Made by a program: the position numbers and the translations under genes. From Pannonibacter carbonis (GTDB taxonomy: Bacteria > Pseudomonadota > Alphaproteobacteria > Rhizobiales > Stappiaceae): a stretch of 64,000 nt of DNA. Where the stretch lies: assembly GCF_003012935.1 (NCBI RefSeq), contig NZ_PUDR01000002.1, positions 62,001-126,000 of the forward strand. Direction: 5' to 3'. This document shows positions 35,644 to 43,333 of this stretch, one piece after another. Within the stretch, counting starts at the first letter, position 1. The number at the start of each line of letters is the position of its first letter. The notes beneath the pieces are model-generated. The model worked only from the letters and a program-made list of their open reading frames with translations, was not told the origin of the DNA and made no database searches.

Positions 35644-35671
35644 CCGGGTCGGCATTTGCCGGCCCGGCTTT
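35644..35671 (+). terminator. Terminator after mscL
   Basis: Stem CCGGGTCGGC / GCCGGCCCGG (one G-T pair) with an ATTT loop, followed by CTTTCG. It ends 41 bp before the aminotransferase start, so the promoter of that gene must overlap or it relies on read-through. Confidence 0.65.
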
Positions 35672-35711
35672 CGTGCCCGTTTCATCTGAAAGACATGCAG
35701 AAGGCTGCTTC

Positions 35712-36887
35712 GTGACCCAGTCGCTCTTGAACGCATTGCGTGCCGCCGCCAGACAAGCCCCGGAAAGCGGAATTGTCGAGGTTGTGAATGCCGCCCGCGG
35801 GCGCGCCGACCTGATCCCGCTCTGGGTCGGCGAAGGTGACCTGCCGACCCCGGAATTCATTTGCGAAGCCGCTGCAGGCGCGCTGAAGGCCGGCGAGACG
35901 TTCTACACCTATCAGCGTGGCTTGCCGGACCTGCGCCAGGCGCTGGCAGATTACCACGCCCGCGTTTACGAGCGTCCCTTTGATGCCGAACGGTTCTTCG
36001 TGACCGGATCCGGCATGCAGTCGATCCAGATCGCCGTCCAGATGATTGTTGGCGCCGGCGACGAGGTGCTTGTGCCGACGCCGGCCTGGCCCAACATCGC
36101 AGCGGCGGTGGGCATCAGCGGCGGAACCCCGGTGTCCGTGCCCATGCATTTCGGCACCCTTGGCTGGACCCTCGATCTTGATCTTCTGGCCGCCAGCGTG
36201 ACGCCGCACACCCGGGCGATCTTTCTGAATTCGCCCAGCAATCCGACGGGTTGGGTTGCAGATCACTCGACCCTCTCGGCCATCTTGGCGCTGGCCCGCA
36301 AGCACGGGCTGTGGATCATCTCGGATGAGGTCTATGGCCGCTTCTATTATGGCGAGGGAGGGCGTGCCCCATCCCTTCACGACATTGCCGATGACAGCGA
36401 CCGCATCCTGTATGTGAACACGTTTTCCAAGAACTGGGCCATGACCGGATGGCGCATCGGCTGGATGTCGGCCCCGGCAGAGCTGGGGCAGGTAATTGAA
36501 AACATGGTGCAATATTCCACGTCCGGGGTCGCGGCCTTCATGCAGCGCGCAGCGCTCGCCGCGCTCTCGCCGCAAGGCGATGCTTTCGTGGCCGCCCAGA
36601 TCGCCCGGGCCGAGGCTGGCCGCAAGATCATCTGCGATGCCATTTCCGGCCTGCCCGGGTGTCGCTTTGCAGAGCCGGAGGGGGCCTTCTATCTTTTCTT
36701 TGGGTTGGACGCGCATCCGGACAGCCGCCGCCTCGCGATGGATCTCGTGCGCGAGACAGGGCTCGGTCTGGCTCCAGGGTCGGCGTTCGGCGCCGCAGGC
36801 GAAGGGTTCCTGCGCTTGTGCTACGCCCGGCGGCCGGACCATCTCGCCGAAGGCGCGCTGCGACTGTCCAGGTGGCTTGCAGATTGA
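35712..36887 (+). CDS. Pyridoxal-phosphate aminotransferase, class I/II
   Basis: 391 aa from a GTG at 35712 with AGAAGG just upstream; the frame is open back to 35577 but that part is not protein-like. Fold type I features are clear: LWVGEGDLPTPEFI, the substrate-side YQRGLPDLRQAL, NSPSNPTGW (Asn for the PLP ring), SDEVYGRFYY (Asp-Tyr), and the Schiff-base lysine in TFSKNWAMTGWRIGW. The arginine binding the carboxylate lies in FLRLCYARR near the C-terminus. It probably transaminates an aromatic or aspartate-like amino acid. No biosynthetic neighbours help narrow the substrate. Confidence 0.9.
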   Translation: MTQSLLNALRAAARQAPESGIVEVVNAARGRADLIPLWVGEGDLPTPEFICEAAAGALKAGETFYTYQRGLPDLRQALADYHARVYERPFDAERFFVTGSGMQSIQIAVQMIVGAGDEVLVPTPAWPNIAAAVGISGGTPVSVPMHFGTLGWTLDLDLLAASVTPHTRAIFLNSPSNPTGWVADHSTLSAILALARKHGLWIISDEVYGRFYYGEGGRAPSLHDIADDSDRILYVNTFSKNWAMTGWRIGWMSAPAELGQVIENMVQYSTSGVAAFMQRAALAALSPQGDAFVAAQIARAEAGRKIICDAISGLPGCRFAEPEGAFYLFFGLDAHPDSRRLAMDLVRETGLGLAPGSAFGAAGEGFLRLCYARRPDHLAEGALRLSRWLAD

Positions 36888-36906
36888 CGAAAACTGCACT
36901 GGCAAG

Positions 36907-36924
36907 TTACGCAATTTCCCGTAA
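36907..36924. promoter_or_regulatory. Inverted repeat in the fixL promoter, possible FixJ site
   Basis: TTACG-N8-CGTAA lies 60-77 bp before the fixL start. The segment includes the words TTACGCA and TTTCCCGT, both of which recur upstream of fixK at 39405-39432. FixJ sites in rhizobia contain GTAA/TTTCC-type words, so this may be an autoregulatory site. The assignment is tentative. Confidence 0.4.
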
Positions 36925-36983
36925 GATTTACAATTCATACGTCACGAAGGGCGTATTGGCTGCAACCGCAGGCGGCGAGGGGC

Positions 36984-38159
36984 ATGGTTGAGGGACCAAC
37001 TCCGGACGAGGAACCAGTAGAGGGCGAGCCAGTGTGGACGGTTTCAGGGGCGCGGCTTGAAGGTGTGCTGGACACAGCCGTCGATGGCATCGTGGTGATC
37101 GATGATCACATGCGGGTACTGGCCTATAACAAGGCCTGTGAACGTTTGTTTGGCTATACCGCTGCGGAAACACTTGGGCGGAATGTGTCCATTATCATGC
37201 CGCGCCATTACGCCGAAGCGCATGACGGCTATGTCCAGCACTATCTTGAAACGGGTGAGAAGCGGATCATCGGCATTGGCCGGGAAGTCGCGGCGCGTCA
37301 CAAGGACGGCACCGAGTTTGCGGTCGAACTGTCGGTTGGTGAAACCGTAACGCCGGACGGGCGTCAGTTTATCGGCATCTTGCGCGACCTGCGTCCGCGC
37401 AAGCAGATCGAGCGCAGCCTTGCCCAGGCGCAGGCTCAGCTCCTGCACATGACTCGCATCAGTGCCATTGACGAAATGGGCGCTGCCATTGCTCACGAAC
37501 TCAATCAGCCGCTGACGGCGGTCCTGCTTTATTTGCAGGCCGTTGTGCGCAAGGCCCGTGATCGTGAGTTGCTTGATGCCCAGATGCTCGGCGTGATCGA
37601 AAAGGCCATGCGCGAAGCCGAGCGTGCCGGGGAGATCATTCAGCGGATGCGCCAGCTCGTCGAAAAGCGCGAGCCGGAACGCTCAGAGACGGACATCGGA
37701 CCGTTTGCCCAGTCCTGTGTTGAGCTTGTCGAACTGGGCAGCATAGACGGCAAGACACTGTTCCAGACCGTCATTGATCCCCGGATCCCTACCGTATCGA
37801 TGGACCCGGTGCAGATCCGACAGGTTCTGGTGAACCTGCTGCGGAATGCCCGCGAAGCGGTTGCCGCTTCAGACGTCAAGCAAGTCCGTCTGGAGGTTGC
37901 GATTGACGACGGGTTTGTCGAGTTCCGCGTGTCTGACAGTGGCCCCGGCGTGCCGAAGGAAGTCGTGCCGGAATTGTTCCGCGCCTTTTCAAGCCACAAG
38001 CGCAAGGGCCTGGGGCTCGGCCTGGCGATATCCAGGACCATCGCACAGAACCATGGGGGCGATCTCGTGCTCCGGCAAGGGACAGGGCAGGGTGCGACCT
38101 TCGTGCTCCGGCTTCCTGTGGAATGCGGCATTGATACTACGCAGGCCCCGGATCAATAA
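36984..38159 (+). CDS. fixL: FixL-type oxygen-sensing histidine kinase (compact, soluble)
   Basis: 391 aa. There is one PAS domain at about residues 25-145 and no membrane segment. His80 in HDGYV aligns with the proximal heme ligand of Bradyrhizobium FixL (His200), and Arg100 in IIGIGR aligns with the oxygen-switch Arg220; the spacing of 20 is kept. The kinase has phospho-His171 in IAHELNQPLTAVLLY, then NLLRNAREAV, DSGPGVP and KGLGLGLAI for ATP binding. Oxygen on the heme should switch the kinase off. It is shorter than the ~500-residue rhizobial FixL because a second PAS or membrane region is missing. The fixJ gene follows 42 bp downstream. Confidence 0.9.
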   Translation: MVEGPTPDEEPVEGEPVWTVSGARLEGVLDTAVDGIVVIDDHMRVLAYNKACERLFGYTAAETLGRNVSIIMPRHYAEAHDGYVQHYLETGEKRIIGIGREVAARHKDGTEFAVELSVGETVTPDGRQFIGILRDLRPRKQIERSLAQAQAQLLHMTRISAIDEMGAAIAHELNQPLTAVLLYLQAVVRKARDRELLDAQMLGVIEKAMREAERAGEIIQRMRQLVEKREPERSETDIGPFAQSCVELVELGSIDGKTLFQTVIDPRIPTVSMDPVQIRQVLVNLLRNAREAVAASDVKQVRLEVAIDDGFVEFRVSDSGPGVPKEVVPELFRAFSSHKRKGLGLGLAISRTIAQNHGGDLVLRQGTGQGATFVLRLPVECGIDTTQAPDQ

Positions 38160-38201
38160 GGGTAAGTGCGCAGTATCTTGATTCGTGAATGAAAGGACCG
38201 A

Positions 38202-38822
38202 ATGGCCATGAGCAACGTCAACATGGACGCAAGCCAGACCATCTATGTGGTTGATGATGACCCGGCGGTCCGCGACGCGCTTTCGGTGGTCTTCGAGATG
38301 GAGGGCTTCACGGTCCGCAGCTTCGCAGACGGCGATGCCTTCATTGAAGCGGTCAAGTCCCAGGTGCCTGCCAGTGTCATTCTGGACGTTCATATGCCTG
38401 GGCGTTCCGGCATCGATGTGCTGAAGACATTGAGCGCGGATCACTATGATGCCCCGGTTTTCATCATCTCCGGGCAAGGCGATATCCCGATGGCCGTCGA
38501 GGCGATCCGCAGCGGGGCATTCGATTTCATCGAGAAGCCCTTCAATGCGGACACGGTTGTCGATCGGGTGCGGGAGGGCATTGCGGCCATGGCGACCCGA
38601 AACGCTGCTGCCGAAGCTCATTCCGGGTTCCAGGGTGCTGAACTTCTGACCCAGCGGGAGCGCGAGGTCCTTGGCCGGATCACCGCCGGCGCATCGAACA
38701 AGGAAGCCGGGCGTGAACTCGGGATCAGCCCGCGCACCGTGGAAGTGCACCGGGCCCGCATCATGGAAAAGCTTGGCGCACGCAACGCCGCCGACCTCGT
38801 CCGTATCGTCCTGGGGCACTGA
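38202..38822 (+). CDS. fixJ: FixJ-type response regulator
   Basis: 206 aa (or 204 from the next ATG, which has AAAGGACCGA before it). The receiver starts IYVVDDDPAVRDAL, with the phospho-acceptor Asp62 in VILDVHMPG, the switch Ser in ISGQGDIPMAV and Lys in IEKPF. This ISGQGDI/EKPF pattern is the FixJ subgroup. The C-terminal helix-turn-helix is LTQREREVLGRITAGASNKEAGRELGISPRTVEVHRARIMEKL. FixJ phosphorylated by FixL at low oxygen activates fixK in rhizobia and Caulobacter. It is co-transcribed with fixL and followed by a stand-alone receiver gene. Confidence 0.93.
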   Translation: MAMSNVNMDASQTIYVVDDDPAVRDALSVVFEMEGFTVRSFADGDAFIEAVKSQVPASVILDVHMPGRSGIDVLKTLSADHYDAPVFIISGQGDIPMAVEAIRSGAFDFIEKPFNADTVVDRVREGIAAMATRNAAAEAHSGFQGAELLTQREREVLGRITAGASNKEAGRELGISPRTVEVHRARIMEKLGARNAADLVRIVLGH

Positions 38823-38964
38823 GGCGAGCGACCGGCGACGCACGGAATATGCGTGCCGGGCCTTGGGCGCGGTGACTTTCGTAGTAGTGCGTAGGTTACT
38901 CCGGCAAAGAAAGCCTTATAACTCTGGCCTAGGCTCAATATAGGTGCCCTGGAGTTAGGTCCTC

Positions 38965-39303
38965 GTGACGGTTCATATCATCGAAGATGATTATGGGGTT
39001 GCTGACGCGCTCGCCACATTGTTGGGCGGCGTTGGACATGACACCGTCTGCTATCCGGATGCGGAATCGTTTTTCGAGGCAGCGCCGCCGGCTGCCGGAG
39101 ATGCCGTTATTGTCGATCTGGGTTTGCCAGGCTTGAGTGGTGTCCAGGTGGTGCGATGGCTGGATGAAATGAGAAATCCTCCGCGCGTCATTGTAATTTC
39201 CGGCCAGTCAAATTCGAGTATTAGAAGTATTATCTCAGAGCTTCGCCCGGTGGTCTTCTTGAGGAAGCCATTGTCTGAGGAGCTTATTGTTCCTCATCTG
39301 TGA
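38965..39303 (+). CDS. Stand-alone receiver domain protein, possible FixT-like regulator
   Basis: 112 aa from a GTG, consisting only of a receiver. It keeps the acidic pocket (IIEDD), the acceptor Asp51 in VIVDLGLPGLSG, ISGQS and Lys101 in LRKPL, and it stops early in the last helix. It lies between fixJ and fixK. In Caulobacter crescentus a single-domain receiver, FixT, inhibits FixL and binds an Fe-S cluster through several cysteines. This one has a single cysteine, so it could not hold such a cluster. The last third of the gene uses codons such as ATT, AGA and TCA that are unusual for the region. Confidence 0.8.
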   Translation: MTVHIIEDDYGVADALATLLGGVGHDTVCYPDAESFFEAAPPAAGDAVIVDLGLPGLSGVQVVRWLDEMRNPPRVIVISGQSNSSIRSIISELRPVVFLRKPLSEELIVPHL

Positions 39304-39404
39304 CGATTTGCCGCATTTGCTGTGAGTTCGATGCAAAATGTTTTGGCTCGCCCCCAAATTTTATCTCCCTTTCACGCCGAGGCAATGAATCCGGGCTTCG
39401 TTTC

Positions 39405-39432
39405 TTTCCCGTTATGTAAAATGCCTTACGCA
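39405..39432 (+). promoter_or_regulatory. Possible FixJ-binding region upstream of fixK
   Basis: Contains TTTCCCGT (39405-39412), a GTAA-N6-TTAC palindrome (39416-39429) and TTACGCA (39426-39432). The first and last words also occur in the fixL promoter at 36907-36922. The region is about 170 bp before the fixK start. Assignment to FixJ rests on the expected circuit and on this word sharing. Confidence 0.4.
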
Positions 39433-39598
39433 CTCGACCGGATTTTCCTGTGTCATGCGTCAGTCTAGGGTTGCTTGGTCAGCAATCGGGAAGGTTCCGG
39501 ACACCGGACGGGGTGTGGGGAGCCGGGATGCAGGGAAAAGGGTGGACGGACCCTCTGCGCCAGTTCCGAGCCTCGACTGGCAGCCATAGGAGGGAAAA

Positions 39599-40312
39599 AT
39601 GGCTTATCTCGATCGCACTCCCGACATGGACCTGTCCTATCGTGGACAGATGAGTGTTCGTGGCACGGCAGAAGCCTCTGCAACACTTTGCAGTTTTGGC
39701 GCCAAGTCGGTTCAGTTTCGCCCGCACGAGGTGGTATATTTCGAAGGTGACCCTGCTGACCGGATCTTCGAGGTCGCACGTGGAACCATCATGCTGTTCA
39801 AGCTCCTGCCGGATGGTCGTCGTCAGGTGGTCGAGATCCTGCGCACGGGCGATATTTTCGGCATTCCCAATGGCAGCGAGCAGGATTGCACCGCAGAGAC
39901 CTTGACCGACGCCAAGGTCAATTCGCTGGATCTCAGCCAGGTCGAGACCTCGGCAGCCGTTCAGCGCCAGCTCACCAAATGCCTGATCGCGCAGATGCAA
40001 TCACTGCACGAGCATGCTGTCCTTCTTGGCCGCAAGTCGGCCACCGAGCGCGTTGCGAGCTTCCTGATGCATCTCGTTCCCGAGCGCGGCACCAATTCCT
40101 GCGCCGGACCGGTTGATGAGGCCAATGACAGCCGCCAGGTCAAACTGCACATGACACGACAGGAAATTGCCGATTACCTCGGCCTGACAATCGAGACCGT
40201 CAGCCGTGTCATTTCCGATATGAAGCGTCGGGGTCTGATCAACGTCGAACGTAACGACGAGATCCGCCTCAACAAAGTCTGTGCCGTGTGCCAACTCACC
40301 GGCAGACACTGA
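39599..40312 (+). CDS. fixK: FixK-type CRP/FNR transcriptional regulator
   Basis: 237 aa. The cyclic-nucleotide-like beta-roll spans about residues 35-140 (HEVVYFEGDPADRIFEVARGTIMLFKLLPDGRRQVVEILRTGDIFG). The dimer helix and the winged helix-turn-helix follow, with recognition helix LTIETVSRVISDMKRRGLI. That ETVSR pattern reads TTGAT half-sites. The N-terminal cysteine cluster of FNR is absent, so it does not sense oxygen itself and fits FixK, which depends on FixLJ for its expression. AGGAGGGAAAA precedes the ATG. Likely targets in this window are hemN, ccoNOQP and ccoGHIS, each with a TTGA-N6-TCAA box. Confidence 0.92.
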   Translation: MAYLDRTPDMDLSYRGQMSVRGTAEASATLCSFGAKSVQFRPHEVVYFEGDPADRIFEVARGTIMLFKLLPDGRRQVVEILRTGDIFGIPNGSEQDCTAETLTDAKVNSLDLSQVETSAAVQRQLTKCLIAQMQSLHEHAVLLGRKSATERVASFLMHLVPERGTNSCAGPVDEANDSRQVKLHMTRQEIADYLGLTIETVSRVISDMKRRGLINVERNDEIRLNKVCAVCQLTGRH

Positions 40313-40347
40313 CCTCCAAAACACAAAGCCCCATCGGTCAGGAGAGA

Positions 40348-40375
40348 AGCCAGTCCTTTCGAGGGCTGGCTTTTT
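40348..40375 (+). terminator. Terminator of fixK
   Basis: Stem AAGCCAGTCC / GGGCTGGCTT (one G-T pair) with a TTTCGA loop, followed by a TTTTT tract. It lies 36 bp past the fixK stop. Confidence 0.88.
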
Positions 40376-40519
40376 GTGTGGCCGCCAAGATCGGATGAAG
40401 ACATCTGGTACCGTTCCGGTCCGCTTCCCCGAGAGAGCAAATGTGCCGGCTTTTCATCCAGGCCTATGGCTCGCATTCAATCCGTGTCCGGCCAATCGGC
40501 TCTCGTTCGACTGCCGCTG

Positions 40520-41884
40520 TCACACTGCCATGGAATGGCGCGGCGGCACGACCGCGGCGGCCGCTTTGCCGAAGTAGGCGTCGAAAACAGCAGCGACAAC
40601 GCGAACATAGGGCTGCGCTTCGTCTGGCACGCGGATGATGTCCCCTTCGATGCGGGCGAGGCCATCCTCCACAAGGGGCGGCAGTTTCGAGAGGCTTTCG
40701 CTGAGCCGTGCCTTGCACACCCGGTGCCTGGCCAGCACGTCGGCGAGGTCCACCTGGTGATCGGTCATCAGCCGTTCGATGATTTCCCCACGCGCCTTGT
40801 CTTCAGCGCTCATGGCAAAGCCGCGTTGGACGGGAAGCCGGTTTGCACCCAGCGATCTTTCCCATGCCCCCACATCGGATGCGTTCTGGACATAGCCCTG
40901 CGGCAGGCGGCCGATGGACGACACACCAAAGCCAATCAGGGCTTCGCCCGTGTCGGTGGTGTAGCCCTGGAAGTTGCGTTTCAGCGTACCGGCGGCGAGC
41001 GCGACGGCCATGCTGTCGTCAGGCAGGGCAAAATGATCGAGACCAACCGCCACATAGCCGCCGGCCAGCAGCGCCTCCCTTGCGATATTGGCCATGTCCA
41101 GTCGCTCCGGCGGCGTCGGCAGCGCGGCTTCGTCAATCAGCCGCTGGTGCTTTTTCATCCAGGGTACATGGGCATAGCCGAACAGCGCGATGCGCGACGG
41201 CCGCAGGTCCAGTGTATGGGCGACCGTGTTGAGGATCGTCTCGCGGTTTTGATGTGGCAGACCATACATGAGGTCGAAATTGATCGCATCGAGCCCGGCC
41301 CGCCGCAGGTTCTCCACGGCCGTCCGCACCACCTCGAGCGGCTGCACGCGCCCGATGGCGAGTTGCACGCCGGGATCAAGGTCCTGCACCCCGAGGCTGG
41401 TCCGGTTAATGCCAATGGCCGCCAGTGTGACGGCCAGATCGGCGGTCACATGACGCGGGTCCAGTTCCATCGCATGTTCCAACCCGGGGACCAGATTGAA
41501 GACGACACGCATGAGGCCCGCAAGATCGATCAGACGCTTTGCCGGCAGAAGGCTCGGCGTGCCGCCGCCCCAGTGGATATGGTGAACCGGCCGGTTCCCC
41601 CCCAGGTGCCGAGTGACCAGTTCTATCTCGCTGGCCAGGGTTCGTGCATAGGCGTCAAGTGGAGCGTCCTTGCGGCTGGCCTTGGTATGGCATCCGCAAT
41701 AGTGGCAGATCTCACGGCAGAACGGCACGTGCAGATACAGGGACAAGGGGGTGTCTGCCGGCAACTCGCGCAGCCAGGCGGCATAAAGTGTCCCGTCAAC
41801 CGCGTCATTGAAATGCGGCGCGGTCGGGTAGCTTGTGTAACGTGGCACGTTGCGCGTGCCATAGGGGGCAAGTCTGTCGCTCAT
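40520..41884 (-). CDS. hemN: Oxygen-independent coproporphyrinogen III oxidase
   Basis: 454 aa from the ATG at 41884 (MSDRLAPYGTRNVPRYTSYPTAPHF, the standard HemN opening). The radical SAM motif CREICHYCGC has Cys56, Cys60 and Cys63 for the 4Fe-4S cluster, with the extra cysteine typical of HemN. GGGTPSLL and the C-terminal HemN domain follow. It decarboxylates coproporphyrinogen III to protoporphyrinogen IX without O2, supplying heme for the cbb3 oxidase when oxygen is scarce. No ribosome site is visible before the ATG. A FixK box sits 35-48 bp upstream. Confidence 0.95.
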   Translation of the reverse strand: MSDRLAPYGTRNVPRYTSYPTAPHFNDAVDGTLYAAWLRELPADTPLSLYLHVPFCREICHYCGCHTKASRKDAPLDAYARTLASEIELVTRHLGGNRPVHHIHWGGGTPSLLPAKRLIDLAGLMRVVFNLVPGLEHAMELDPRHVTADLAVTLAAIGINRTSLGVQDLDPGVQLAIGRVQPLEVVRTAVENLRRAGLDAINFDLMYGLPHQNRETILNTVAHTLDLRPSRIALFGYAHVPWMKKHQRLIDEAALPTPPERLDMANIAREALLAGGYVAVGLDHFALPDDSMAVALAAGTLKRNFQGYTTDTGEALIGFGVSSIGRLPQGYVQNASDVGAWERSLGANRLPVQRGFAMSAEDKARGEIIERLMTDHQVDLADVLARHRVCKARLSESLSKLPPLVEDGLARIEGDIIRVPDEAQPYVRVVAAVFDAYFGKAAAAVVPPRHSMAV

Positions 41885-41918
41885 GGGCTTTTGATGGCAG
41901 CAGGCAGCGTGGCGTGCC

Positions 41919-41932
41919 TTGATCTGTCTCAA
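41919..41932 (-). promoter_or_regulatory. FixK/FNR box upstream of hemN
   Basis: TTGATCTGTCTCAA fits the FixK core TTGA-N6-TCAA and has 9 of 10 bases of the FNR-type TTGAT-N4-ATCAA. It lies between hemN and the divergent transporter gene at 42024, so it could affect either. Confidence 0.65.
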
Positions 41933-42023
41933 CGGCAGATGCGTCTGTCCTGTTTTAGCCGGTGAAAAAAGTCGTTAGGGTCGCTATAGTTTTGCCTTCC
42001 CCTCGCGCCGTGTTTCCGGTCTC

Positions 42024-43109
42024 ATGCCAAAATCAGACAGTCTTGCCGTCCGCTTGCGGACGTTGTTGATCACCCTTTTCGTTGGAACACTGGGCGGCGG
42101 GCTGTTTGCGCTCGCGGGTCTTCCTGCTGCCTGGTTGTCGGGGGCGATGATCGCGGTTGCAGCCGCCGTGCTCATCGGCATGCCGAGCCACGTGCCTGAC
42201 AGGTTGCGGGATGGTCTGTTTGTAATCCTTGGTGTCGCGATGGGCAGCGGGGTTACGCCGGAGGTGGTGGATCGTGTTGGCGACTGGCCCTTGTCGATGC
42301 TGGGCCTGTTCGTGGTTGTCACGACGGTGATGGTTTCGACCTTTGCCTTTCTTCGCAGTTTCGCCGGCTGGTCGCGGGAAACATCCTATTTCGCGGCAAT
42401 TCCGGGGGCCTTGTCATTTGTTATCGCCCTGGCCTCTGATCGCGAGGCCGATGTTGCCCGGGTCGCCGCCTCGCAGACGATCCGCCTGTTCTTTCTGGTT
42501 GCCATTCTTCCCGGGGTGGTTGTGGGAGCCACCCCGGCAGACCAGATGCCGGTTCTGGTGCAGCCGGCAATCGCGCCACTGCCGCAGTTCGTGTTGGCGC
42601 TGGCCCTTTGCGTCCTCGGCAGCCTTGCAGCCGTTCGCCTCAGGTTTCCGGGCGGGTGGCTGACCGGGGCCTTTTTTGTCAGTGCGGCTCTGAACGGCGG
42701 CGGCGTCCTCAACACGCATGTGCCGGATCCCTTGATGGTTCCCTGCTTCATTGCCCTTGGCGCAATGATTGGTACCCGGTTTGCCGACACCACGCCGATG
42801 AGCTTGCTTCGATTGCTCGTTGCCTCCGTTGGTGCGTTTCTTGTCGGACTTTTCGTGTCGGTGTCCGGTGCCCTGCTGGTTGCCTGGGCGCTTGGGTTGC
42901 CCTTCGGCCAGGTGCTGTTGGCCTATGCGCCTGGCGGCCTCGAAGTGATGATGCTCATCGCATTCCTGCTGGACCTCGACCCCGCCTATGTCGCGGCGCA
43001 TCAGTTGGCACGTTACATCGCGCTGGTGCTGGTTCTGCCTCTGGTCACGCTGATTGTTCTGGGGCGGCCGGCCCGTGAGTCGCAGGACGGCTCCTCCGAT
43101 CGGACCTGA
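42024..43109 (+). CDS. AbrB family membrane protein (TIGR03082 type)
   Basis: 361 aa with about ten hydrophobic segments arranged as two repeats of the AbrB-like module (PF05145; the second begins near PQFVLALALCVLG). Motifs such as GTLGGGLFALAGLPAAWLSGAMI and PGALSFVIALASDREADVARVAASQTIRLFFLVAILPG are characteristic. This is not the AbrB transcription factor. The family was once called putative ammonia monooxygenase and is now regarded as a transporter-like protein of unknown substrate. It is divergent from hemN and shares a promoter region that contains a FixK box. Confidence 0.88.
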   Translation: MPKSDSLAVRLRTLLITLFVGTLGGGLFALAGLPAAWLSGAMIAVAAAVLIGMPSHVPDRLRDGLFVILGVAMGSGVTPEVVDRVGDWPLSMLGLFVVVTTVMVSTFAFLRSFAGWSRETSYFAAIPGALSFVIALASDREADVARVAASQTIRLFFLVAILPGVVVGATPADQMPVLVQPAIAPLPQFVLALALCVLGSLAAVRLRFPGGWLTGAFFVSAALNGGGVLNTHVPDPLMVPCFIALGAMIGTRFADTTPMSLLRLLVASVGAFLVGLFVSVSGALLVAWALGLPFGQVLLAYAPGGLEVMMLIAFLLDLDPAYVAAHQLARYIALVLVLPLVTLIVLGRPARESQDGSSDRT

Positions 43110-43237
43110 CTAGGCGCATATTCGGTATCTGAAGAGGCGAAATGCCCTGAAAGCCGGCGTGCCGGTGACTTGATGTGCGGCATTTCCAGCGCACTCCGAA
43201 GAGCCTTCACCCAAGTGGCTGCGGCATCTCGCAGCGG

Positions 43238-43251
43238 TTGATTTGAATCAA
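43238..43251 (+). promoter_or_regulatory. FixK/FNR box of the ccoNOQP operon
   Basis: TTGATTTGAATCAA, a perfect TTGAT-N4-ATCAA palindrome, 83-96 bp before the ccoN start. A site centred at -41.5 would place transcription start near 43286, leaving a leader of about 48 nt. Confidence 0.88.
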
Positions 43252-43333
43252 CGCAAACTGCCCGTCCCCATGCGCATGGTCGACCTTGGTTCGCTGGCAC
43301 TCGGCCTGCGACACAGAAGACTGGGGCGGAAGA

